From the NCBI GenBank assembly GCA_036734945.1, contig DAIMXP010000023.1, forward strand, positions 1 to 64,000: 64,000 nucleotides of DNA, given 5' to 3'. A program made the translations under genes and the position numbers. Positions 51,385 to 60,248 of this stretch are shown here, piece after piece. The notes beneath the pieces are model-generated. The model was not told the origin of the DNA. It saw nothing but the letters and a program-made list of their open reading frames with translations, and did no database searches. This DNA is from UBA4733 sp036734945. GTDB taxonomy: Bacteria; Chloroflexota; UBA4733. Every line of letters begins with the position of its first letter. The first letter of the stretch is position 1.

Positions 51385-51422
51385 CCAATCCCGGCGCCGC
51401 AACGATGCGGCTCGGATATTGG
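51385..51422. other. Imperfect hairpin in a relatively A/T-rich gap
   Basis: CCAATCCCGGCGCCGCA and TGCGGCTCGGATATTGG pair with a few mismatches around a short ACGA loop. It lies in the 345-base gap 51118-51462, whose first half is lower in G+C than the genes around it. I see no gene in that gap. Confidence 0.4.
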
Positions 51423-51462
51423 GGGCAGGGAAACCAACGATCCTTTGAGCGGACAAACAGCA

Positions 51463-51855
51463 ATGGTGACTTCCCTTGGGTGCTCGCGGACCCATCAAGT
51501 CAACCGGTCCAAACCGCTCTTTCGGAGTGCTCCCGACCAACGGCAACGCGACGGATTCGGCGGTCCGTATCTGCGTATTTTGGTGACGCCCGATGCGACG
51601 GCCGACCTGGTGATGTGGGAGGAGCAGGCGACAGGCAACGTGGTGCTGTACACCGATCCGGAGCGCTCGCCGTGCATTTTCCTCGCGCACGGCAACGATC
51701 TGCGTGATCTGGGGCAGGGCCTGTTGCCCGAGCCGGTCTTGCTCGGCATTCTCCAGGGTGCGCCGCCTTTGATAGTTCCCCTTGAGGGGATCGGAAGCGT
51801 GCAGTGGCAACTGACAGAGATCGAGCAACACGAAGATGAAAGCAGCCACCCTTGA
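51463..51855 (+). CDS. Hypothetical protein upstream of the WGR gene
   Basis: A protein of about 130 residues with ATG 51463 as the best internal start. The C-terminal two thirds look folded and beta-rich (GFGGPYLRILVTPDATADLV, then GNVVLYTDPERSPCIFLAHG). There is no known motif or membrane segment. It overlaps the next gene by 20 bases, which suggests co-translation with the zinc-finger/WGR protein. Confidence 0.5.
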   Translation: MVTSLGCSRTHQVNRSKPLFRSAPDQRQRDGFGGPYLRILVTPDATADLVMWEEQATGNVVLYTDPERSPCIFLAHGNDLRDLGQGLLPEPVLLGILQGAPPLIVPLEGIGSVQWQLTEIEQHEDESSHP

Positions 51856-52492
51856 TCGCGCGGTCGACGTACCGCAGACAAGTGCTCCAGCCCAACCAGG
51901 GGCCGATCGCCTCCCCTTCCAGAAGAAGGTGAACCTGCTCTCTGATCGCGGCCTCTGGCCGCAGTTGGAGGCCCTGGCGAAGCAGCACGGTTGGCATAGC
52001 GAACACATGCGGGCCTTCATTGATGCCAACCTGCCCAAGGCCCCCTGCCCCATTTGCAACACCGAGTTTTACGTCTACTCGCGGCGAGTCAAGTACTGTT
52101 CGGATCGCTGTCGCCGCGTGGCCGCTGCCGGCAACGAGCGTAGCCGCGATGGCGCAGTGATGGCCCCCCCTGCAGCCCGCAACGACGTTGCCGAGAAGCC
52201 CAAAGGCCAGAACAACGGCGACCTCTGCGTCCGCTTAGAGCGCCTCGGCGAAGACCCGCTGGATCGTCGGTTCTATATCCTCATGGTGGTCCAGGATCTT
52301 TTCGGCGCCGTTGCCCTGGTCCGTCGTTGGGGCCGGGACGAGCGCGAACGTTCGCAACAGACCGTCACCAGCTTCCTTTCCCTCGACCAGGCGTTGGAAC
52401 AACTGGAACGCCACAAGGCGATTTGCCTGAAGCGTGGCTATCACCTGGTCGCCGTGGAACGCGGACGTGTTGACCCGCGCACGCTTTCCTGA
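51836..52492 (+). CDS. Zinc-finger protein with C-terminal WGR domain
   Basis: A 218-residue protein. The centre has CPICNTEFYVYSRRVKYCSD with a closing Cys in RCRRVAA, a treble-clef-type zinc site. Residues ~145-205 form a WGR domain: RFYILMVVQDLFGAVALVRR and WGRDERERSQQTVTSFLSLD, with LERHKAICLKRGYHLV. WGR domains bind nucleic acid ends and occur in PARPs and bacterial MolR-like proteins. A stand-alone zinc/WGR protein is unusual and may sense or bind DNA or RNA. Its partner upstream is unknown. Confidence 0.75.
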   Translation: MKAATLDRAVDVPQTSAPAQPGADRLPFQKKVNLLSDRGLWPQLEALAKQHGWHSEHMRAFIDANLPKAPCPICNTEFYVYSRRVKYCSDRCRRVAAAGNERSRDGAVMAPPAARNDVAEKPKGQNNGDLCVRLERLGEDPLDRRFYILMVVQDLFGAVALVRRWGRDERERSQQTVTSFLSLDQALEQLERHKAICLKRGYHLVAVERGRVDPRTLS

Positions 52493-52548
52493 CGATTTTT
52501 GTAGACCCGTACCGGCGCTGAACAGCCGACACCGTATGATGCAGGGTC

Positions 52549-53352
52549 ATGGATAACCGGCCGATCGGCGTCTTCGATTCGGGCCTCGGCGGCCTCACGG
52601 TCGTCCGCCAGCTCTTCGCGGCGCTACCGCACGAGCGCATTGTCTATCTCGGCGACACGGCTCGCGTCCCCTACGGGTCGCGCAGCCCGGACATCGTGCG
52701 CAAGTTTGCCCGCCAGGATGCCTACTTCCTGGCGGGACGCAACGTGAAGTACATCGTCGTGGCATGCAACACTGCCTCGGCGCAGGCCGAACCCGATCTC
52801 GTGCGCCGGCTGGACATACCGGTGCTGGGCGTGATCGAGCCAGGCGCCGCGGCGGCGGTGAGGACGAGCGCCAGCGGACGCATCGGCGTCATCGGCACGC
52901 TCGGCACCATCGCCAGCGGCGCCTACCAGCGTGCCATCCTTGCCCACCAACCAACAGCCCAGGTCGTCGCGCACGCCTGCCCCCTGTTTGTGCCGCTGGC
53001 CGAAGAGGCCGCCCAGGACACACAAGCTGCCCGCTTGATCGCGCACGACTACCTGCACCCCTTCCTTGACGGCAACGTCGACACCCTCATCCTCGGCTGC
53101 ACCCACTACCCGATTCTGGAAACGGTCATCGCTCAGACGGTGGGACCGGACGTGTGTCTATTAGACCCCGGCATTGCGCTCGCCCAGGCTCTCGTCACCG
53201 ATCTGGCACGCCGGGGCTTGCTGGCGGCCGGCGACCAGCCGGTAGAGCACCAGTACTTCGTGACCGATCGCTCGGTGCGCTTCCAGGAGCTGGCGGAACG
53301 CTTCTTGGGCCACCGTCTGTGCTCGACGGTCGAACAGGTGGACCTGGATTAG
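52549..53352 (+). CDS. murI: Glutamate racemase
   Basis: A 267-residue cofactor-independent racemase that makes D-glutamate for peptidoglycan. Motifs are GVFDSGLGGLTVVRQL, IVYLGDTARVPYGSRS, VVACNTASA with the first catalytic Cys and LGCTHYPILE with the second. Length and layout are normal. The CvpA-CAP gene begins 17 bases after its stop, so they probably share a transcript for cell-envelope work. Confidence 0.95.
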   Translation: MDNRPIGVFDSGLGGLTVVRQLFAALPHERIVYLGDTARVPYGSRSPDIVRKFARQDAYFLAGRNVKYIVVACNTASAQAEPDLVRRLDIPVLGVIEPGAAAAVRTSASGRIGVIGTLGTIASGAYQRAILAHQPTAQVVAHACPLFVPLAEEAAQDTQAARLIAHDYLHPFLDGNVDTLILGCTHYPILETVIAQTVGPDVCLLDPGIALAQALVTDLARRGLLAAGDQPVEHQYFVTDRSVRFQELAERFLGHRLCSTVEQVDLD

Positions 53353-53369
53353 TGCGATGACGGCAGACC

Positions 53370-54344
53370 ATGTCGGCAGTTGATCTCGTTGTCGTGCTGT
53401 TCGTCGTCCTGGTGGCCTGGAACGGCTATCGCGCCGGGTTTCTGATTGAGGTCGCCGGCCTGGCTCGCATCGTCGTCGGCGTCGTGGCTGCAGCGCGTTT
53501 CTTCTCGCTGCCAGCGACCTGGCTCGGCGCGAACACCGGCTTGCCGCCGGTTCTCGCTAACCTGATCAGCTTCATCGCCATCTTCGCCCTTACCCAGATC
53601 GTGCTGACGTTCGTCTACGCGGTAACGGTATACCCGGCCGTCCGTCTGCTGCACGCGATTCCGGGGCTGGGCGGGATTGACCGCCTGCTGGGTATCGTGC
53701 CGGCGGCGTTGCAAGCGCTCTTCTGGGCAGCGTTTGCCCTCTCCGCCGTGCTGCTGCTGCCGATCAGCCCGCCCCTGCAGACCGCCATCACGAACTCCCG
53801 GCTTGGCAACGCGCTGGTGGTTGATCTCTCCCGCTATGAACCCCGACTGCAGGCTTTGCTGGGCAACGCGACGCGCAACACCCTGCTCTACATCACCCCG
53901 CCGGCCACGGCGACGGAAGGCACAGTGCAACTGCACTTCCCAGCGAACCTGCACCTCACGACCGATGCCGCCGCTGAACAGACCATGCTGGACTACGTCA
54001 ACCAGCAACGGACCCAACGCGGTCTTGCCGCGTTACGCCTCGATCCCACGCTCACAGCCATAGCCCGTACACATAACGCCGACATGTTCCAGCGCAGCTA
54101 CTTCAGTCACAACACCCCCGACGGGCACACGCCGTTCGACCGCATGCAGGCGGCAGGTATCACCTACACCAGCGCCGGCGAGAACATCGCCTACGCCCCA
54201 AACGTCACCATCGCCGACACCGGCCTGATGAACAGCCCGGAACACCGCGCTAACATCCTTCGCCCCCAGTTCAGCCGCGTCGGTATCGGCATCCTCAGCG
54301 GCGGCCTGTTCGAGGAAATGTATACGCAAGACTTCGCCAACTGA
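53370..54344 (+). CDS. CvpA-like membrane domain fused to CAP/SCP domain
   Basis: A 324-residue protein. Four hydrophobic segments in the first ~140 residues (VDLVVVLFVVLVAWNGYRAG onward) match a CvpA/colicin V production family domain. The C-terminal ~125 residues form a CAP domain: MLDYVNQQRTQRGLAALRLD, SYFSHNTPDGHTPFDRM, AGENIAYAP and MNSPEHRANIL. The CAP part should lie outside the membrane and may bind cell-wall material. This fusion is known in several bacteria; its function is not settled. Confidence 0.88.
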   Translation: MSAVDLVVVLFVVLVAWNGYRAGFLIEVAGLARIVVGVVAAARFFSLPATWLGANTGLPPVLANLISFIAIFALTQIVLTFVYAVTVYPAVRLLHAIPGLGGIDRLLGIVPAALQALFWAAFALSAVLLLPISPPLQTAITNSRLGNALVVDLSRYEPRLQALLGNATRNTLLYITPPATATEGTVQLHFPANLHLTTDAAAEQTMLDYVNQQRTQRGLAALRLDPTLTAIARTHNADMFQRSYFSHNTPDGHTPFDRMQAAGITYTSAGENIAYAPNVTIADTGLMNSPEHRANILRPQFSRVGIGILSGGLFEEMYTQDFAN

Positions 54345-54349
54345 GGCCG

Positions 54350-55048
54350 TTACCAGGGTAAATCGAGCCGGAATGGCCCCATCTGCACGCCGCGCGGGTG
54401 CAGCGAGGCTGCCAGCATGAGGAACTGCCCTTCGCTGAGCATGGGGATATCTGACGGCCCCGCCGAGATGCGCATGGAGCGCGGCTGCTGGCTATCCTCC
54501 GAAAGGCTCACATGGAGCGTCGGCGTCTCCTGCCAGGCTACTGTCGTGGATCCCGGTTGGTCGTAGAGTTTGGCGAGCCGGCCACCGACGACAGTTGGCT
54601 GGGCCACAATCATGTCCCAGGGCGAATCGCCCAACGGTCGCTCCGAGCGTAGTTCGAGCACGGTCAGCCACGTCTGGCGAGCGGTATCCAGCACCCGAAA
54701 AATGACGACAGTGTGCCCGTAGGGGCCGTCGAGCGTTGTCGCCCAGATGCCCAGATCCCGTGCTTGCTGATGCAGGGCGGACGAGTCCAACAACGGGCTG
54801 CCCAGCAGCCGTTCGGCCGCCGGGCCACTGATCGGCTGGGGGTGAAGTCCGGTCCCCAGAAGCGGCGGCGGCAGCGCACCGCCGGGGTCAGCCGACGCGG
54901 CAGGGATCGCCGAGGCCGCCGGCCCCAGCCACAGTAGGGCAAGGACCGCCGCCAGGCCCAGTCGCATCCAGTGCAACGACAGGCGCCGCGTCCCGGTCGC
55001 CAACCAGAGCAGGAAGGCAGGCGGCTCCAGCAACCGTGCCGAAACCAT
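54350..55048 (-). CDS. Exported hypothetical protein
   Basis: A 232-residue protein. A membrane/signal helix lies near residues 28-50 (LGLAAVLALLWLGPAASA). The rest is a soluble, beta-rich domain without a known motif (PYGHTVVIFRVLDTARQTWL; GQFLMLAASLHPRGVQMGPF). A strong GGAGGAG site precedes ATG 55048. It is convergent with the CvpA-CAP gene with only 5 bases between stops. Function unknown. Confidence 0.65.
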   Translation of the reverse strand: MVSARLLEPPAFLLWLATGTRRLSLHWMRLGLAAVLALLWLGPAASAIPAASADPGGALPPPLLGTGLHPQPISGPAAERLLGSPLLDSSALHQQARDLGIWATTLDGPYGHTVVIFRVLDTARQTWLTVLELRSERPLGDSPWDMIVAQPTVVGGRLAKLYDQPGSTTVAWQETPTLHVSLSEDSQQPRSMRISAGPSDIPMLSEGQFLMLAASLHPRGVQMGPFRLDLPW

Positions 55049-55114
55049 TGCAATCTCCTCCGCCCTACCCTATGTGGGGTCTGAGCATAGGCAATTGTAC
55101 CGGAAAGGGCAGGT

Positions 55115-55295
55115 GGGGAGTGATGCAAAGCAGTGCGCAGCAAGCGAGCATTGCGATGCACCACGCTTTTGAAGGCCGCGACTGCGATCGGCGGCCAAGC
55201 TAACGGGGCGACTGCCGTCGCCTGCATCATCGGATGACACGGTGCGATGCGACGGCAGTCGCCCCGTTAGCTTGGCCGCCGATCGCAATCGCGGC
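55115..55295. repeat. Inverted-repeat element, family B, with leader
   Basis: Arms GGCCGCGACTGCGATCGGCG (from 55174) and its complement (to 55295) contain GGGCGACTGCCGTCGC. A leader GCAAAGCAGTGCGCAGCAAG at about 55125-55144 is shared with the array at 33 kb. It separates the ftsK 3' end from the exported protein gene. Confidence 0.82.
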
Positions 55296-55309
55296 CCTAT
55301 GCCGTCCGC

Positions 55310-57640
55310 TTACGCTTCTTCCGCCACGACCTCTGCTACCGCTCCCTCCTCCTTCAATGGAAGCTGCAACAAAATAGCGCGCGCCTTCGTTGGGCCACGC
55401 GGCGGGCCGACGTACCCCTGATCGACAAGCTCATCCATCAGCAGCGAGGCACGGCTCTGGCCGATGCGCAGGCGGCGCTGCAGCAGGGAGAGGGTCACCT
55501 GTGCTTCCTTGCCCTGCTGCTGGGCAGCTTCGGCGACAGCGCGTAGCACAGCCAGCGTCTCTTCCAGCAAGCGGCTCTCCGGGTCTTCTTCCGGTATCGT
55601 CGACCAACTCTCCAGCAGGCTGTGCTGCTCCTCTGGACTCTGCCAGTGCTCCCCCTGTTCCCTGCGCTGATCCCGCCAGAAGGTGATGATCGACTCGATC
55701 TCGTCATCATAGACGTAGGTCCCCTGCACACGCATCGGGCGCAAAGCGTCGGCAGGCGTGTAGAGCATGTCGCCCCGGCCCAGCAGCCGCTCTGCACCGG
55801 GGCAATCTAGAATCGTCTTGGAGTCCACGCCGGAACTCACGGCAAAGGCGATGCGGCTGGGGAAGTTGGCCTTGATCAGGCCGGTGATGACGTCGACCGA
55901 TGGCCGCTGGGTCGCCACGACCAGATGGATGCCGGTCGCCCGCGCCTTTTGCGCCAGCCGGCAAATCTGCTGTTCGACCTGCTCCGGGGCCGTCATCATG
56001 AGGTCGGCCAACTCGTCGATGATGACCACCATGTAGGGCAACGCGGCTTCCCCGCGATCGTTGGCGGCAGCGTTGAAACGCAGAATGTCGCGGAAGGAGC
56101 CCTGGGCAAACAGCGCATAGCGGCGTTCCATCTCCAGGATGCACCAGTCCAGCGCACCGACTACCTTGTCGACATCCACGATTACCGGCGCCTTGAGGTG
56201 CGGGATGCCGTTATAGCCGGTCAGTTCAACCTGCTTGGGGTCGACCATCAGCAGTTGCAGTTCATCGGGCGTGCATTGGAAGAGCAGGCAGTCGATCAGG
56301 GCATTGATACAGACGCTCTTGCCGGAGCCGGTGGCGCCGGCGATGAGCAGGTGCGGCATGCGCGTGAGGTCGCCAAAGACCGGCTCCCCCGCCACATCAC
56401 TGCCGACAATAATTGGCAACTGCGCCCCCTTGGCGCGATAGCGGGTGAACTCCTGGCTCTCCAACAACTCCCGCAGGGTGACGGGAGAGGAGACCGGGTT
56501 GGGCACTTCGATCCCGACATAGGGCTTGCCCGGTACCGGCGCCTCGACACGAATCGAATAGGCTTCCATAGCCAGCGCCAGGTCGTTCTGCAAGCCGACG
56601 ATCTTGGCGACCTTGACGCCGGGGTCGGGCCGCACGCCAAACTGCGTCACGGTCGGTCCCGGCCGGATCTCCTGCACCCGCGCCGCGATGCCGAAATCGG
56701 CCAAAGTGCGCACGATCAGGTCGGAACGGGCGTAGATCGACTCCTGGCTGGCCTCGATCCGGGTGCCGTACTTCAGCATGGACGAATCCGGCAAACGCCA
56801 GGGTTTGCCCGAGCGGGTCGCCGGGGCAATCGGCGCCGGCTCCCGCTTCTGCTTGGCCGGTTCCACTAGCGCCACCGGAGCACCGTGCTGTGCGGGCGCC
56901 ACGGTCTTGATCAAGGGCAACGCCGGTTGCAGCACCGGCGGCGGCGCCAATACCACAGCCGCCATCTGTGCCGGCGCAGGCTTGCGCTCCAGTAAGCGCT
57001 GCAGGGCACGCACAGCCGGCGTGGCGGCCCGCGACGAGGTGCGCAGTGACCAATGCCACGCGCGGCCCACATGCACCACGCCCTGCCAGAAATCGGGCAG
57101 GGAAAGGTGCAAGGCCCAGATCAGGCCAACGAGGACGGCGGCCAACCAGACCAGCCAGCCCACCGGACCCAGCAGTTCCCCCACCAGCGCGCGCAATTCG
57201 GCGCCGCCGAAGCCGCCGCGACCGGGCGCCAGGCCGTCGGCCAGGGCCACCCAGGCGCCGAGCAGCGTGCCGAGCCCCAGGAAGCGCAGCCAGGGAATAT
57301 GCGGCGCGCCGAAGCGATAGTAGCGCACAACAGTCACGACCAGCGCCGTGAGCAACAGCGGCAGCAAGACGGCGGAGCCGCCCATCAGGGCAGTTTCGGC
57401 GGCGTGTAAACGCTGCACCGGCACGGCAGTGCCACGGGGCAAGAGCGGTAGGGCGGCCACGATCAGGAGCGCCAGAAGAGCCAGGCTCACCACCATCGCC
57501 ACATCGAACCAGAGATGGGTCGGCAGATGCCAACCGGTCCACCAGGGCGGAGGGGGGGCTTGGCGACTCCTGCGGCGTTTCGCCGGCGCTGTACGGGAGG
57601 CGCGCGGCGCTGGCGCGGCGGCGCGACGTTCGGCAGCCAT
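55310..57640 (-). CDS. ftsK: FtsK/SpoIIIE-family DNA translocase
   Basis: A 776-residue protein. An N-terminal membrane part has four to five helices (about 40-200). A Pro/Ala-rich linker leads to the motor domain with Walker A IAGATGSGKSVCINAL (K441), Walker B MVVIIDELADLMM and VVATQRPSVDVITGLIKANF. The C-terminal gamma domain (LLQRRLRIGQSRASLLMDEL) binds the KOPS/SRS orientation sequence. It pumps chromosome DNA through the division septum. ATG 57640 follows AAGGGGAT. It is divergent from the maf gene. Confidence 0.94.
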   Translation of the reverse strand: MAAERRAAAPAPRASRTAPAKRRRSRQAPPPPWWTGWHLPTHLWFDVAMVVSLALLALLIVAALPLLPRGTAVPVQRLHAAETALMGGSAVLLPLLLTALVVTVVRYYRFGAPHIPWLRFLGLGTLLGAWVALADGLAPGRGGFGGAELRALVGELLGPVGWLVWLAAVLVGLIWALHLSLPDFWQGVVHVGRAWHWSLRTSSRAATPAVRALQRLLERKPAPAQMAAVVLAPPPVLQPALPLIKTVAPAQHGAPVALVEPAKQKREPAPIAPATRSGKPWRLPDSSMLKYGTRIEASQESIYARSDLIVRTLADFGIAARVQEIRPGPTVTQFGVRPDPGVKVAKIVGLQNDLALAMEAYSIRVEAPVPGKPYVGIEVPNPVSSPVTLRELLESQEFTRYRAKGAQLPIIVGSDVAGEPVFGDLTRMPHLLIAGATGSGKSVCINALIDCLLFQCTPDELQLLMVDPKQVELTGYNGIPHLKAPVIVDVDKVVGALDWCILEMERRYALFAQGSFRDILRFNAAANDRGEAALPYMVVIIDELADLMMTAPEQVEQQICRLAQKARATGIHLVVATQRPSVDVITGLIKANFPSRIAFAVSSGVDSKTILDCPGAERLLGRGDMLYTPADALRPMRVQGTYVYDDEIESIITFWRDQRREQGEHWQSPEEQHSLLESWSTIPEEDPESRLLEETLAVLRAVAEAAQQQGKEAQVTLSLLQRRLRIGQSRASLLMDELVDQGYVGPPRGPTKARAILLQLPLKEEGAVAEVVAEEA

Positions 57641-57775
57641 ACTATCCCCTTTCCCCGCAAATAGTGACACTACCACCGCGGCCCAGCAGCGAGAATGGGA
57701 GGATGGTCCAGGTTATGCTGACGGGGCACAGCCGACGGTATCGTGGATGTGCGGCGCCTACGGGAAGGGGAATCG

Positions 57776-58443
57776 GTGCCACTCCAGATCGTGCTTGCTT
57801 CTCAGTCACCCCAGCGCAGCGGCCTGCTGAGCCGCCTCGGCCTCAATGTCCTGGTGCAACCAAGCGACGTTGATGAAGCGTTCATCGCCGTGCCGGCCGA
57901 TCCGCTGGAACAGGTGTACCTGCTTGCCCAGGCAAAGGCCGCAGCGGTGGCGCGGCACTTTCCCCAGCATATCGTACTGGCGCCGATACGCTTGTTGAGC
58001 TTGAAGGAAGCGTCCTCGGCAAACCGGGCAGCCCGTCGCTGGCGACAGCGATGCTGCGCCGGCTGTCCGGCCGACGCCATATGGTACACACCGGGCTGGC
58101 CCTGGTTCTGCCGGAAGAGTGCCGCACCGCCGATCAATCCCGCACCCTAACCGCGATCGTCTCTTCCACCGTCACCTTTCATCAACTTGACGACGAACAG
58201 ATCGCCGCCTACGTCCAGACCGGCGAGCCACTGAACAAGGCCGGCGCCTACGGCCTTCAAGGATCTGGTAGCCAGTTAGTCGCCTCGCTCAGCGGCTGCT
58301 TCACGAATGTCGTGGGTCTTCCACTCTGTGCAATTGCCAAGCTGTTGACGGCGGCCACCGGGCAGCCGGTGCTCTGCCCTGCCGATGCTGGCTGCCGAGC
58401 TGCAGGAGAAGAGGACTGTCTTTGCCGCGTCGACTCCGCCTGA
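57776..58443 (+). pseudogene. maf: Maf-type nucleotide pyrophosphatase with a one-base deletion
   Basis: From GTG 57776 (GGAAGGGG upstream) the first frame gives IVLASQSPQRSGLLSRL, DVDEAF and HIVL; the next residues should be GADTLV and a following GKPGSP, which lie in the +1 frame. Replacing one missing G near 57980 (CTG[G]GCGCC) restores 223 codons. The later part has MLRRLSGRRHMVHTGLAL and GLQGSGSQLVASLSG. Maf proteins hydrolyse modified or canonical nucleotides. The gene may be truly broken or the base may be a read error. Confidence 0.82.
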
Positions 58444-58459
58444 AGCTGGTGATGCTCGC

Positions 58460-58578
58460 CTGGCGACTGAAGTCGCGGCTATACCAGGCGAAGTCCGCCT
58501 GCGCGGACTCGTTTCCAGCCCGCGAAGGGCCCAGAGGGCACCCACTTCGCTCGCTTTTAGGCGCGACTTTAGTCGCCG
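58460..58578. repeat. Inverted-repeat element, family A, copy 5
   Basis: The ends CTGGCGACTGAAGTCGC and GCGACTTTAGTCGCC flank GCGAAGTCCGCCTGCGCGG and a degenerate partner. It lies between the maf and DUF1800 genes. The rest of 58444-58742 shows nothing else. Confidence 0.82.
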
Positions 58579-58742
58579 ACCGTCTGCTCGCCCCTTTTTC
58601 CACCTTTACGCTGGCTTAACGTTCGCTCGCATTGACAATTCACCTCTGTACGCTAGGATGACCTATCGTTTGACCGTGCCGAAGCCTCCGTTCTTTTTTG
58701 ACGTACACGTTCCTCCGGCCAGCGGAGAGGAGGGCAGCCTTG

Positions 58743-60218
58743 ATGGACGAAATCACCGTTCTTGCTACGCCAACGACCCCCAGAGGCCCGCGTGCTCGGC
58801 GTCGCCAGCTCCTGGGCGGCGCCGCCGTGCTCGGCGTCGGCGCTGTACTGGCCGCCTTGTACGAGGCTCATCCAACCGCGCAAAGTGCGCCGCCCCTGCC
58901 GGATTCGGTCCGGCTCGGCCACTTGCTGCGACGCGCCGGCTTCGGCGCGTCGCCAGAGGAACTGACGACGTACCAGCAGTTAGGCGTCGCAGGCGCCACC
59001 AACCAGTTGCTCAACTTCGAAGCAATCCCCAACCCGATCCCGGACAAGTTCGCACAACTCTTCAATTTCGACTTCACGAATGGGCAGCAACTGCAGCGCT
59101 GGTGGCTGCTGCGTATGCTCTACACCGCGCGCCCACTGGAAGAGCGGATGACGCTGTTCTGGCACGGCATCCTGACCTCGGCGCGCTCCAAGGTGCGGCC
59201 CGACATGCTGTACGTCCAGAATCTTTTCCTGCGTACCCACGCGCTGGATACCTTCCCGAACATCCTCAAAGGCATCTCCAAGGACCCGGCCATGATGGTC
59301 TGGCTTGACCTGCAGACCAACCGCAAAGGGCATGCCAACGAGAACTTCGCCCGTGAACTCATGGAACTGTTTTCCATGGGGGTCGGTAACTACTCCGAAC
59401 AGGATGTGCGCGAGAGTGCGCGCGCCTTCACCGGCTACTCCCTCGCCTACCACGGCAAGCAGGTCAACAACGTGTACAATCCGCCGAACTTCGTTTTCAA
59501 CCCACGTCAGCACGACGACGGCCCCAAGACCTTCCTGGGCAAAACCGGTAACTTCAACGGCGACGACATCATCGACATCATTGTCGCCCAACCCGTCACA
59601 GCCGAGTACATATGCCGACGGCTGTTCTCCTTTTTCGCCTACGACAACCCGGAACCAGCCGTCCTTCAAGCCCTGACCAAAACCTACTTTGCTACCAACT
59701 ACTCGATCAAGGCGTTGGTGCAACAGATCATCACATCCTCGGCCTTTTACTCCGCGAAAGCCTATCGCTCCACGATCAAGAGCCCGACCGACTTCGTCGT
59801 GGGCAGCCTGCGTACGCTTGGCATGCAGACGGAAGGCAACCAACTGCCGAACATGATGCCGGCGATGGGGCAGGAGTTGTTCAACCCGCCCAACGTGGCC
59901 GGCTGGCCGGGGGGTACCAACTGGCTGAACAGCGGCACCTGGCTCACCCGCTTGAACTATGCCAATCAGGTGGCGGCCAGCCAGGTGGCCTGGCCCAGGG
60001 GCGCCGCCAGCATCCAGGCCTGGCTCCAGCAGCAGACCAACGGCAATGTGCCGGCCGCCGTGGACCTGCTGGTGAAGCAGGTGCTGGACGGTCAAATTGG
60101 CGCTTCCCAGCATCAAGTCATGCTGGACTACGCCAACAACGCCTCCCTGACAAGCGACGAACGCTACCGCGACCTTACCTATCTGGTGCTCGGCCTGCCC
60201 GAGCACCACCTCAGCTAA
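58743..60218 (+). CDS. DUF1800 family protein
   Basis: A 491-residue protein. A twin-arginine-like signal lies at residues ~14-40 (RARRRQLLGGAAVLGVGAVL). The DUF1800 body has LLRRAGFGASPEEL, ERMTLFWHGILTS, FARELMELFSMGVGNYSEQD and NPPNVAGWPGG. ATG 58743 is preferred because AGGAGGG lies upstream. It is followed after 30 bases by a DUF1501 gene; this pair is often found together in planctomycetes, proteobacteria and Chloroflexota, exported in folded form. Function is unknown. Confidence 0.92.
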   Translation: MDEITVLATPTTPRGPRARRRQLLGGAAVLGVGAVLAALYEAHPTAQSAPPLPDSVRLGHLLRRAGFGASPEELTTYQQLGVAGATNQLLNFEAIPNPIPDKFAQLFNFDFTNGQQLQRWWLLRMLYTARPLEERMTLFWHGILTSARSKVRPDMLYVQNLFLRTHALDTFPNILKGISKDPAMMVWLDLQTNRKGHANENFARELMELFSMGVGNYSEQDVRESARAFTGYSLAYHGKQVNNVYNPPNFVFNPRQHDDGPKTFLGKTGNFNGDDIIDIIVAQPVTAEYICRRLFSFFAYDNPEPAVLQALTKTYFATNYSIKALVQQIITSSAFYSAKAYRSTIKSPTDFVVGSLRTLGMQTEGNQLPNMMPAMGQELFNPPNVAGWPGGTNWLNSGTWLTRLNYANQVAASQVAWPRGAASIQAWLQQQTNGNVPAAVDLLVKQVLDGQIGASQHQVMLDYANNASLTSDERYRDLTYLVLGLPEHHLS

Positions 60219-60248
60219 GCAGCAAACCAACAGAAAGGGGCCATCGCC

